Shown here piece by piece: positions 33,412 through 42,887 of a stretch of DNA of 64,000 bases (its first letter is position 1; each line of letters starts with the position of its first letter). The stretch is from Cryptomeria japonica. Its lineage: Eukaryota > Streptophyta > Pinopsida > Cupressales > Cupressaceae. The stretch spans positions 42,955,140 to 43,019,139 of the forward strand of contig NC_081411.1 in assembly GCF_030272615.1 (NCBI RefSeq), read 5' to 3'. A model generated the notes under the pieces. That model ran no database searches and was not told the DNA's origin. It saw only the letters and a list, made by a program, of their open reading frames with translations. A program made the translations under genes and the position numbers.

Positions 33412-33650
33412 ATAAACCGGAGGACAACTAAGAGGGGGGGATGAATCAATTGTCAACAGATTACAGAACTTTAAGCATTCAAAACCTCACTATCGGAACA
33501 CATAAACTTAATGTCGGAATGCATAAACCAAATACCAGAATAGCAGATATAACAATTAAGTATAAACATAAATCACAGAATAGTTACCATCCATCCATAA
33601 CACATGACACCAAAATTTGTATGTGGAAAACCTAGTAAAGGGTAAAAGCA
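33412..33650 (-). mobile_element. copia LTR fragment within element B
   Basis: The minus strand ends with TTCATCCCCCCCTCTTAG, the C-run typical of copia LTR ends in this window, preceded by a word (TAGGTTTTCCACATAC) common in such LTRs. It lies between integrase and protease traces of element B. Its limits are uncertain. Confidence 0.5.
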
Positions 33651-33958
33651 CGATGGGAAGCCTACCCACAGTCAGATAATACTCTGCTAGTAGTTCTAGC
33701 AATGAAAAGGAATGGATATTCTTGGCTATCAAGGAAGATGATCGAGTACTGGAAGGGAAGGAACCTAAAGAGAAGGCCCTTGCTGCTAAAACAAACATTC
33801 TCAAGTCCCATTCCATCCAAGAATTTCCTTCTATCCACCAAACAGATTCTGATATTCGTACAGATTTCACTTTTCAAGGGCTCCTTCGAGGGTAGCAAGG
33901 TTTGTTTCATCCCATTCACCACAGTAGTGTATATATTCTTTCTCCCATCATGTATTGC

Positions 33959-35146
33959 CTATCTATCAAACTGCCAAGGTCTACCCAACAAAATGTGACA
34001 AATATCCATAAGCATAATATCACACAAAACTTCACCATGATAATTTCCAATTTTTAATTTTACCAAGCTTTGCTCACTTACTAACAACTTATGATCGTCT
34101 TGAATCCATGCTATCTGATAAGGCTTAGGGTGTTTCAATCTTTCCAACTTCAATTTATTCACCATTTCTTCTGAAACAAGATTATCCGAACTACCACTAT
34201 CAATAACTACTTTGCAACACTTACCAGATACCATTTATCTAGTCTTGAACAAATTTCTCCTCTACAAGGGTTCTTCATCCTCTCTGGTATGACAAAAGGC
34301 TCTCCTCATCATTAACAATTCTCCATCTTCCGGTTTGTTACCTAATCCAGTGGGGCTTTCTTCTACCAAGGCTATTCTCCCAGTGTCCTCTGTCTTCTTA
34401 CATTTGAAAGCATGATGTCCTTCTCCTCCACACTTAAAGAAAGTTACTCTAAACACTCTCTTATCTTGTCTTCTGTCATATTTTTCATAACTTTCATTTC
34501 GGTAACTATCAGGTTCTCTTCTCTGGTAGAAATTTTCGTCATCCTCTTGGTATGAACTATCATCTTTGCTTACTTCCTTATCCTTATTCTAATCTATACA
34601 AGTTCCTCTTCCTCCGGAATATCCTCTACCTGTTTGAAATCTTCCTCCAGAAAACCTTCCACCTCTACTCCTCTATCTCTGCTCATGTCTTTTGTTCAAC
34701 TTCTCTTTTGCTTTCAAGGCATATTAGTAAGCTTCTTCATCACTCTCCAACTTGATCAAATTGAGTTCATCTTGTATAGGCATCCGCAATCCATTCAAAT
34801 ACCTAACAACTTGTTCAATCTCATCATCGACATGTGTGGATCTGATATTCAACTTGTAGAATGCTTCGGTATACTCCTTCACACTAGATTCTTTCTGCTT
34901 CAAGTTTTGTAACTTTCAGAACAGATTTACTTGGTAATTAGCTAGCATAAACTTCGATTTCAACTTGGCAACCATCCGCTCCCATGTTTTGATCTCCTCT
35001 TTACCTCTTCTCTGACTATCAACCTGCAAAAGTTCCCACCAAAGAGATGCATGACCTTTCAACCGAGTACAGGCATATTTCACCTTTCTTTCTTCTACGA
35101 TGTTCTCAAAATCAAAATATTTCTCCATCTTTGAGATCCAATCCAT
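33959..35146 (-). mobile_element. gag, zinc knuckle and protease region of element B
   Basis: 35146-34916 gives gag (MDWISKMEKYFDFENIVEER, LKGHASLWWELLQVD). Near 34450 lies the knuckle CGGEGHHAFKC, and 34234-33959 gives the protease (VVIDSGSSDNLVSEEMVNKL, HILLGRPWQFD). This is the gypsy/chromovirus order read from the 5' LTR at 35550. 33660-33958 continues into the linker towards RT. The region is broken. Confidence 0.85.
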
Positions 35147-35534
35147 TCATTCATGTAAATCCAACTTTCCATCATACTCTAGTGGGGTAAAATGTGGTTT
35201 AGTGTTCGCCCTACTTAAAACCCTCAAGAACCTCTCTTCATCCAGATCAATCTCTGATGGGTTTGCTACTTGTTATGATGGTACTTCTTCTTCATCTTCG
35301 CTCATATCTTCAATATGTCGACCTCTTCTCTAGGTTGTTTCAATGGCTTCCAACCGGGCTGCAATTCCTCTCAACATTTCCATCACAATAGGGTTTGCAT
35401 TTCCATAGGCTCCACCATTCCTATTTCCTCTTCACACCATCCTCAAGCTAGCCCTCTGCAATTGTAGGTCGGATCCACAATCTACCACCCTACAACAAAT
35501 TATTCAAGATAACATAATCTCCGGAATGAAATCT

Positions 35535-35548
35535 CGCTCTAATACCAC
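35535..35548 (-). promoter_or_regulatory. primer-binding site of element B (initiator Met tRNA type)
   Basis: The minus strand reads TGGTATTAGAGCGA two bases inside the 5' LTR. It is one base from the usual TGGTATCAGAGC. Confidence 0.75.
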
Positions 35549-35549
35549 T

Positions 35550-36327
35550 TGGTGCAGTCACGATTAGGAGGGACCTCAATGAAATCTATCTAGACTGTGT
35601 AGCAAGAGTAAAACACAACGGAAACATGACAAGATGATGGAGGCAATGCAGAACCGAATGAATTAGATCATGAAAACTAAGTACAAATGGTCGGTAACAT
35701 CCGAACTGCAAGATTCGGCTCACTGGCCTGCTACATACATGCTTAATTACAGAATCGGTCAACTCTGGACCTCTAAATCTTAAGATATATCTTCTATGTT
35801 CTTTGGAATAAATTATGATGCTTAATTACATTGATTTATATTCTCAAAAGAGATCCACGTTGGCCCAAGAGGAATTAAACAATGATGAACATGATGAAAT
35901 GTGTAAAACCACTATGTTGACCTCCACCAATGAAAATCCTCTGGAAAATCCAAAGGAAGAAGTGTGGATTAGTGGAAAGGTCAGCCACATGCCAAGGAAC
36001 ATAGGAATCAATGAACTGGGGCTCCACAAACTATGGAAAGGATCCGTAAGATTCACCAATAGCAAATAGGTCCAAGTAGCTCCAATGTTCTAAGTCAAAA
36101 AATTGTCTCAGAATCTGGAAGCGTTAACTTGCCGAAAAAATATCCAAACATCCTGCAATTTAGGAATAAGGAAGAGAATCATGATTACAAGAAAAATCTA
36201 GCTCTGCAAGATTTGATGAGCAAATGTAAAAAAATGCATAAAGAAACTACAAAACAAAAAACAAACTGAAAATAAATGTTTTTGGTTTAATGCAAGATTG
36301 CCAAGAACCAAGGATGCTCTTGCATCA
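35550..36327 (-). repeat. 5' LTR of element B
   Basis: This 778-bp LTR pairs with 20450-20863 plus 21804-22195. The duplication tttag follows at 36328-36332. Confidence 0.88.
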
Positions 36328-36332
36328 TTTAG

Positions 36333-37561
36333 ACAAAGAGCTCTTCCTCCCCCTTTGATTGTCATGTATCCTTGAAAAGCATCCCTTTACACTTGTGACA
36401 AGATATCTCTTTTAAAATTATCTCTTCATTAAAGAAACATGTCCTTTACAAAGATCTCTCTTCCTAGCTTGGAATGCCTACATTTTTGGTTAAAGGGTAT
36501 CTCCTTTATGCTGAAGGTGTTTATCCTTGATTTCAATCTACCTTAAGATATCAACATGGATGTATGTTGACATCTTAAGGGGGGGAATATAAGGCCTCCC
36601 TTTTATTTCTAATAATTCATTTGATGTGCCCCCAAAGTGGTAATGTTGTGTTACATAGTGCCCCCTAAGGCACGGTTATCAATATTTCAAATTTTGTTGG
36701 TCACCTAGTATAGCATAGATTTCTAGTGTGGTAATTGTTGTTGTTTATGCCTCCATTCATGTTGATCATTGTTCTTGTTTATGCCTCCACAAGTGTTGCT
36801 TATCTTTTGTTTGTGTTTGGTGTCATTGCGGCACCCATTTTGCAATAGAGTTTTTAAATTATTTAGAAAATAAGACATTTTGATTTGTAATCCTCACTAG
36901 CATGGACCACCTAGCATAACACAACTTGCTAGCCAGTGGAATCCATGATGCATACATTAATCAATCAGTATAACATAGCTTGCACAAGGGGGGAGAGGGG
37001 AGGGAGGGGGATTGTTGCAAGGTGTGTGCCCTTGGTCTCCTTGTGTTGTGTAGCATAGTGCTCAGGTTTGTGGCATGGCTTAATCATCTCCTATGGATTC
37101 TATAAGTCTAGTGGTTGTATCGGGCATTAACAAGTCGATATTTTAGTGCAACAACATCCGCACTTGTAACACCCATAGCATAACACACTTTGCTAGTTGT
37201 TGGATCTTGGTTTCTTGTCCCCTTAATTGATGTACATCCTTGTTCTTTCTATAATTTTGCTTGTGCTATCGCAATAACATAACAAGAATGATATCAGTCA
37301 TTTGAGACATTCTGATGTCAAGGTCTCTTCAACTAATTGACATTGACTTGGAACATTTTGTTCAATACTTACATTAGTTGCTTTGTGCATATTTAAAGGT
37401 CATTTACATGGATTGATAGGATGCTATGCTTGGGGGCTTCCGCATCCCTCAAAATTAATGTTGTCCTATCCATAGGTTGTCTTGCTCTAAGATTCTCTTT
37501 CTCTTCATTTCTACTTTAGACTATGAGCATAAGTCATACTCCCACTAAAGTGGGTGCTAAA
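36333..37561 (+). mobile_element. 3' interior of element E, ending in a polypurine tract
   Basis: Non-coding plus-strand sequence. Repeated words such as tagcataacacaacttgctag occur around 36700-37200. It ends with cccactaaagtgggtgctaa directly before TGTAG at 37562, an arrangement nearly identical to the 3' end of element D at 31872-31918. Confidence 0.6.
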
Positions 37562-38400
37562 TGTAGTGTAAATTGTATTCCTTTAATTAATGAGTCCTAA
37601 CACTCATTTTAATTGTCTCATTCTTCTAAGCATTTTGGGACCTTTTATCACAAAAATAATACTTAATTCAATATTATGAATCCTATTTTACTTTTGTAAA
37701 ATTTGGCTATGAATTGGCTATGAAGGTAGCCACCCAAGACCTAGAGGTCTAATGGAAAGCATAACAACAAGAGAGATGTAATATGACAAGAATGAATTGT
37801 ATTCCTATCAATGATGCAATAGGATCAATCAATTAGATTGAATTAGAATGAATGTGCATACAAGACCCCTTAGTTATATAGACCAAGGTTATACATAAGA
37901 CAAGTGTTGTAATCTTATGACATGAGACAAAAAGAGATAACCTAATCCAAGGTACAATGTTGCATATGTAGCCTAATCCAAGCAAAAAGAAGAAATATGA
38001 GGCCAAGTTGGTCCTAACTAAGACAATAGGTGAATAAATTTTTTGGATGTAACATTAAGATTAATATCAAACAAATCATTACACTCTTCAAATATGTTCA
38101 CAACAATACAAAAAACATTATGTATGACAAATTTAAAATTGAAAATTTATACTTTTATCCTTCACACATTCCAAACTACACAATTCTAATAAAAATACTC
38201 TTGAAAAGAAAATCTTGCACCAACAACATTTCAAAAGAGAATTGTTTTATAAACTAAATTTGAAAAGAATAAGAGAATCTTTCACCATCTTTAAAGGGAA
38301 AAATTAAATATTTCAAACATTGTCATTTTATAAACTAAATTTGAAAGGAAAAGAGAGAATCATTCATCCACGTTGTTGTATAACTAAATTTTAAAATATA
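37562..38400 (+). repeat. 3' LTR of element E (right limit uncertain)
   Basis: It begins TGTAGTGTAAATTGTATTCC after the polypurine tract. It is AT-rich, and no clear LTR end or target duplication was found before the TNL pseudogene. The limit of 38400 is a guess; a 75-codon frame at 38030-38257 is chance. Confidence 0.45.
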
Positions 38401-39005
38401 GGAAAAATAAACAACAAAAAGTCAAATGCTTTTTATTTTTTAATTTTTAATTAAATTAAAAGTAGTGAAAATTACAGAATTTCAAGCATATCAATGCCGC
38501 TCGACAGTTGCCAATTTAGCCGCATCTTTGTCCTCCCTTTTTGTCTGGAAACTTAAAATTAACGTTTTAGACGACTTCAAGACTTGCATAGTTGTTTTTG
38601 TTCCTCATTGACAAACATAAGTTCAATATAATATTATGGCCAGCCTAGACAAGTTAGCATTGACTTAATTGTGGTGACTGGTCAAAAGATTCTGACCTTT
38701 GGATTAGTTCATTTGTTTTGGGCTGTCATTTGAGGTAGTCCAGCTCACACATTCAATTTCTGATTTTCTTACTGCTTAGATGAGGGTCCATTACACCTCG
38801 TTGAAGAGGTTAAGGAGAGATCGCTCATTTGTAAAGAAATAAGCTCAATTTGCTGGATTAAACTTCTGATTCCTCTCAGTTAAAGAAAAAAACAAGTCAA
38901 AAAATTTCTCCATCAGTAACGTCCCCACTACATAGTGTATTTTGTATAGGTTTATCTTGCTTTGTATTTTGTTTCACCCACCTGCTGTAGTCTGCAGAAA
39001 AGATC
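38401..39005 (+). promoter_or_regulatory. upstream region of the TNL pseudogene
   Basis: About 600 bp of AT-rich sequence precedes the ATG at 39006. No clear TATA box or known element could be fixed by eye; this is only the expected promoter and 5' UTR interval. Confidence 0.3.
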
Positions 39006-39527
39006 ATGGCATCTTCCTCATCTCGCCAAAATAATGTGAGAGATGGTGCTTTCTCCCAGACTAGTCCTGAATCCAGAAGGGTAGAGTCATCTACCTCACC
39101 CAGATTGTTTGATGTCTTCATCAACCACCATGGCCCAGATGTTAAAGCTACTTTGGCTCTTCATCTCTATAATTCTCTTCAATCTGAGGGATTTCGAGCA
39201 TTTCTTGATTGCAAAGAGATAGAATTGGGAGAGTTGTTTCCTTCTACCATTGAGAGTGCAATTAGCTCTTCTTTAGTTCACATTGCCATTTTCTCAAAAG
39301 GATATGTACAGTCCGATTGGTGTTTAGATGAGCTCACTCTCGTGTCGAAAAGTAACGCTGAGATTATTCCTGTGTTCTATGATGTGATCCCTTCAGATCT
39401 CCGGTGCATCGGAAAGACAAAGGGAGTGTATGCAGATGTATTTGCTGAATACGAGCATTCTGGAAAACACATTAGAACACTTGAGAAGTGGAAGGAATCC
39501 CTTCTGTTTCATTCATTAGTGATATGA
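39006..39527 (+). CDS. TIR domain exon, open frame of 173 residues
   Basis: A Ser/Arg-rich start (1-32) precedes a complete-looking TIR domain (about 33-167): RLFDVFINHHGPDVKATLAL (beta-A), FLDCKEIELGELFPSTI (BB-loop region), SSSLVHIAIFSKGYVQSDWCLDEL, and IIPVFYDVIPSDLR. The Glu in WCLDEL (residue 109) is at the position of the catalytic Glu of plant TIR NADases. The frame stops at TGA 39525-39527, while the exon continues in another frame (YELNKHD-type sequence) to a donor gtaag at 39546. The break therefore lies only at the exon end. Whether the short protein is made is unknown. Confidence 0.75.
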   Translation: MASSSSRQNNVRDGAFSQTSPESRRVESSTSPRLFDVFINHHGPDVKATLALHLYNSLQSEGFRAFLDCKEIELGELFPSTIESAISSSLVHIAIFSKGYVQSDWCLDELTLVSKSNAEIIPVFYDVIPSDLRCIGKTKGVYADVFAEYEHSGKHIRTLEKWKESLLFHSLVI

Positions 39528-39988
39528 GCTCAACAAGCATGACAAGTAAGATTTCCTCTTTCTTTTAGCTGTCTTTCAGAGGTTTTTAATTGAAAGGGTC
39601 TTTAATTGTATCAATTTTGGAGAAGATTTTTCCCTTTAGCTCTCCTCGATAATTTTTTATATTAAAAGACAATGGCTACATTTAAATTAAATTCTTTAAG
39701 CTTTGACTTGTTTGGGTGCCTTATCTGAAATTATACTCATTCTTTCAGTAAGACCCATCTATTAGTAAAATCTATCTACTAGTATGATTTCAAAAAAACC
39801 ACTTAAATAAGTCAAAACATAGAATGTATTGTTTAAGTCAAATGGAATAGTATCACTCCTAAGAGTAGTACTGATCAAACGTATCTTTCATAAATGTCTA
39901 GAGCTAGTGAAGGTTTGAGCTTGGGTGAATTCTGTTTACACAACTGACTGGTTTTTGTCCTTTTTTTCTGGTTTCCTGTAAATTTTAG

Positions 39989-41148
39989 CAATATCGAGGA
40001 GCTATGTAAAAAGGTAGTATCTACTGTTGCGAAAGAAATAGAAAAGACAAAGTCTTTGAATGTTCCAAAACATCCAGTGGGAATTGATGACATTGTAGAG
40101 GATTTTGAAAGGCATTGCACAGAGAAGAGAGAAGAGAAAGCAAATATCATTGGCATTTTTGGCATGGGGGTTCCGGCAAGACCACTCTGGCCATAGAAAT
40201 ATTCAATCGCAAGCATTTAGAGTACCATGGATCATGCTTTCTGTTTGATGTAAGAAAAGCTTCCAACAAAAGCGAATTGCCTTCTTTAGAGGCTAAGCTT
40301 CTCAGAGATCTGGTCCAAGAAAAATATCACAAATTTCAGAGTATAGAGGAAGGGACCAGTGCACTCACACATAATCTAAGAAGAGCTCACTGTTTTTGCT
40401 TCCTAATTATTTTAGATGATATTGATAACATGGACCAATTAAATGCTCTATTGGTGGCAGATGTGCTGAATTCTAATAGCTTGGTAATGGTCACAACCCA
40501 TGATGAGAGGGTGCTCATAAAGGCAGGAATTAGTCAGCGTTATTATAAATTGAAGGAAATGAACATAGATCATAGCAAGCAACTCTTCTGTTGGCATGAA
40601 TTCAGTCAATCATGCCCCTCAAGTGGATATGAGCATTTGGTTGACAGCTTTGTAAAAGCATGTGCAGGTTCACCCTTATCTCTTAAGGTGTTGGGAGGAC
40701 ATTTATTTGGTAGTGCTGACAAACAGTGTTAGAAGCTACAACTGGAAAATGTTTATACAACCTTAGATAAGGATGTAAAATACAGGCTTAAAATTAGCTA
40801 TGATGCACTTGACAGTGATCAACAACAAATCTTTATGGACACTGTATGTTTCTTCATCGGTGAAGAACAAAGCATGGCTATTAGAATATGGGAGTCATCC
40901 GGATGGAATTCTCTGCAAGCAATTCAAAGGCTGGAAGATAAATGTCTAATTGAAATTGTTGACGGTGGCATGCTACCTCTTTTCCAAGTTTGGAAGGGTG
41001 ATGAGTACACCCCAATGCTGTCTTCAGAATGCATGACCACCTCCGTGATCTGGGAAGAGATCTGGGAAGAGAAATAGTAGAGAAACAAGGCCCAGATGAA
41101 CTGAGTCCTCCTCTTCGCCTATGGCATCCCAACCATCTTAGATATTTG
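39989..41148 (+). pseudogene. NB-ARC exon of the TNL pseudogene
   Basis: The acceptor attttag precedes 39989 and the donor gtgagc starts at 41149. Motifs in order are GIFGMG...SGKTTLA (P-loop, split by a one-base loss), FLIILDDIDN (kinase 2), LVMVTTHDERVL (RNBS-B), GSPLSLKVLGG (GLPL-type), QQQIFMDTVCFFIGEE (RNBS-D), and FRMHDHLRDLG (MHD region). A 12-bp tandem duplication at 41047-41070 repeats RDLG after the MHD motif. A long open stretch, 40115-40732, starts in the wrong frame before the P-loop, so its first 20 residues are not native. Confidence 0.8.
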
Positions 41149-41283
41149 GTGAGCTTCTGATTCATATAGATTCATCTCTACTTTCAATATCTTAAAAATA
41201 ATTTTGAACATGCAACATTTTGTTTGTATCTCTATCCAATTCGCTCTAACTGAAGTACAAATTTGACCATGAACTGAGTGCAG

Positions 41284-41560
41284 GAATCAAGAGGATGCCA
41301 AAACATTCTCACTGCAAGCAAGGGCCGTAGCTTGTGGTGTTTCCATAGTTTTTAGACCCCTCCATTTGTTTTAATATTTCATATGTTTTAGGAAATTCAA
41401 ACGATTGCCTTGATGCATTAACGGTTCTGCTATGGCTTTGTCTTGAACCGATGAGTGGTGAACGCACAAGCATTCCTCCATGGAGTCCTATGCAAAATTT
41501 GCAGTGTTTAACAACTGTTAAGGGAGTTTTCAACAAATTGGGGCTGAACAATGCACAGGT
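41284..41560 (+). pseudogene. third exon of the TNL pseudogene (start of LRR)
   Basis: After acceptor gtgcag, the sequence gives ESRGCQNILTASKGRSLWCF, then after a frame change LDPSICFNISYVLGNSNDC and ...SIPPWSPMQNLQCLTTVKGV. It ends LNNAQ before the donor gtatgt. It aligns along its length with the third exon of the paralogue (62455-62180). Confidence 0.75.
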
Positions 41561-41757
41561 ATGTTTTTATCTTTATTTAAAATAAAACTCTACATGAACG
41601 ACAGGGCTTGTATTTAGTTCCTCTTTATTGCAAATGGTAGTCATTTTGATGTTAAGAGCACTATTTTGGAATATTTGTTTTGAAGATTTCCTACCATTGA
41701 AAAAATAACTGATCGCTTTAAATTAATTCAAAAATATTTTTTCACGTCCCTTTGCAG

Positions 41758-42887
41758 TTGAAAGAGCTCGTTGTTTGATATGGGTGAATTTACTGTCTCA
41801 TTAAATCAGTTTCTAAAATCACTGGAAAAGTTGAATCAGTTGGAAGATCTAGTCCTGCATGGAAACACCTTGAATTTCCCACTAATTGAAGTGGGATCAC
41901 TACCACAGTCCCTTATGAAATTTACAAGCCTTAGAAGATTAATTTTGAGCCAGTTCAGGACAAGTACGAGAATTTTCTTTCAACCATAATGATGAATCAC
42001 CTACTTTTAAGCCTCAGACTACTAATCTTACAAAGATAGTGATTACACAAGGAAAGCATGTATCCAAGATCTCAATTTGTGGAGATTACTATCCCAGGCT
42101 TAAATCTCTTCACATCCTTGAGATGCCATCTCTGAAGGAAGTGGATTTAATGCAATTGGCATCACTTGTCTTCCTTGAATTGAGATACAGTTACGATCTA
42201 GAAGAGTTGTCATGTCTTTCTATCAGAAATAAGTCAGAGAATTAAATATTTTAATCTTTAATTAATTTTTGTTTTCATAAATGTAATAACCTTTCAATAT
42301 TGGATTGTCTTTTCGATTTCCGATGTAAACATAAATGTGGTGGCTGTTCAGCTTCTTTGAAAGCTTATAAATAAGCCCAATTCGAATCCAATTGCAAGGA
42401 GTTGAGAGTTATGGAGTTACAAGTTATAGGCATACGCTCCTTCACAAGATTGCCTAAATTGTACAGGCTCAGGCATACGACTCTCTTTTACAGAGTTTGC
42501 CCAAATGGGATAAATTCAAGGGCACACAACTCTCTTTCACAGAGTTTGCCTTACAAATTTTCAATGAAATGAAATTTTATATGATTTGTTATGTGTTTAC
42601 AATACCACAAATTCTGCTTTCTGCTTTGGGTATTGTCCTCTGAATTGACAAAATAATTCAGATCACTTTCACATTTGAGTTGTCTAGACAGGATTACCGT
42701 CGATGGATGTTGGGAGCTTGAAGAGTTGTCATGTGCACATCTCAGTTGCCTGGAGAATATTACGATTAATGGATGTTGGATGCTGCGGAATATAACAGGT
42801 TATGAAAGGTTGGATCAGCTGAAATATCTGCAACTTTCAGCAATATACAATGGAGGCATCATACTGAATTGCATTAAAAAAATTCAG
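41758..42887 (+). pseudogene. LRR exon of the TNL pseudogene, with an insertion
   Basis: It starts LKELVV after ttgcag. Leucine-rich sequence continues in 41771-41989 (LEKLNQLEDLVLHGNTLNF, FTSLRRLILSQF), 42039-42245 (SKISICGDYYPRLKSLHILE) and 42675-42887 (LDRITVDGCWELEELSCAHL, ITGYERLDQLKYLQLSAI). These match the paralogue's exon 4. A foreign piece of about 420 bp separates the last two blocks. The donor gtaatt follows at 42888. Confidence 0.75.
42247..42665. mobile_element. about 420-bp insertion in the LRR exon
   Basis: LRR coding sequence stops near 42245 and resumes near 42666. tcaga flanks both sides (left near 42239, right near 42661), which fits a short target duplication. The insert contains cttataaataagccc, a TATA-like word, and two similar segments with ctctctttcacagagtttgcc/ctctcttttacagagtttgcc. 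It could be a small solo LTR or TRIM. The ends are not certain. Confidence 0.5.

Larger units (their letters stand above)
20450..36327 (-). mobile_element. chromovirus-type Ty3/gypsy element B with nested insertions
   Basis: LTRs at 35550-36327 (5') and 20450-22195 (3', lengthened by a solo LTR) are flanked by the duplication TTTAG at 20445-20449 and 36328-36332. Recognisable parts on the minus strand are gag (34916-35146), a CCHC knuckle (34262-34456), protease (33959-34234), integrase traces (33320-33415) and the integrase end with a chromodomain-like stretch (22230-22749). Reverse transcriptase was not recognised. LTR divergence is about 10 percent by eye, the oldest of this stack. The element is clearly broken. 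Elements C and D lie inside it. Confidence 0.88.

Noticed and set aside
33556-33998. Overlapping 86-104-codon frames
   Set aside because: They lie in protease-to-RT linker remnants of element B and a copia LTR fragment; not separate genes.
40881-41165. 94-codon minus-strand frame
   Set aside because: Antisense shadow of the TNL NB-ARC exon.
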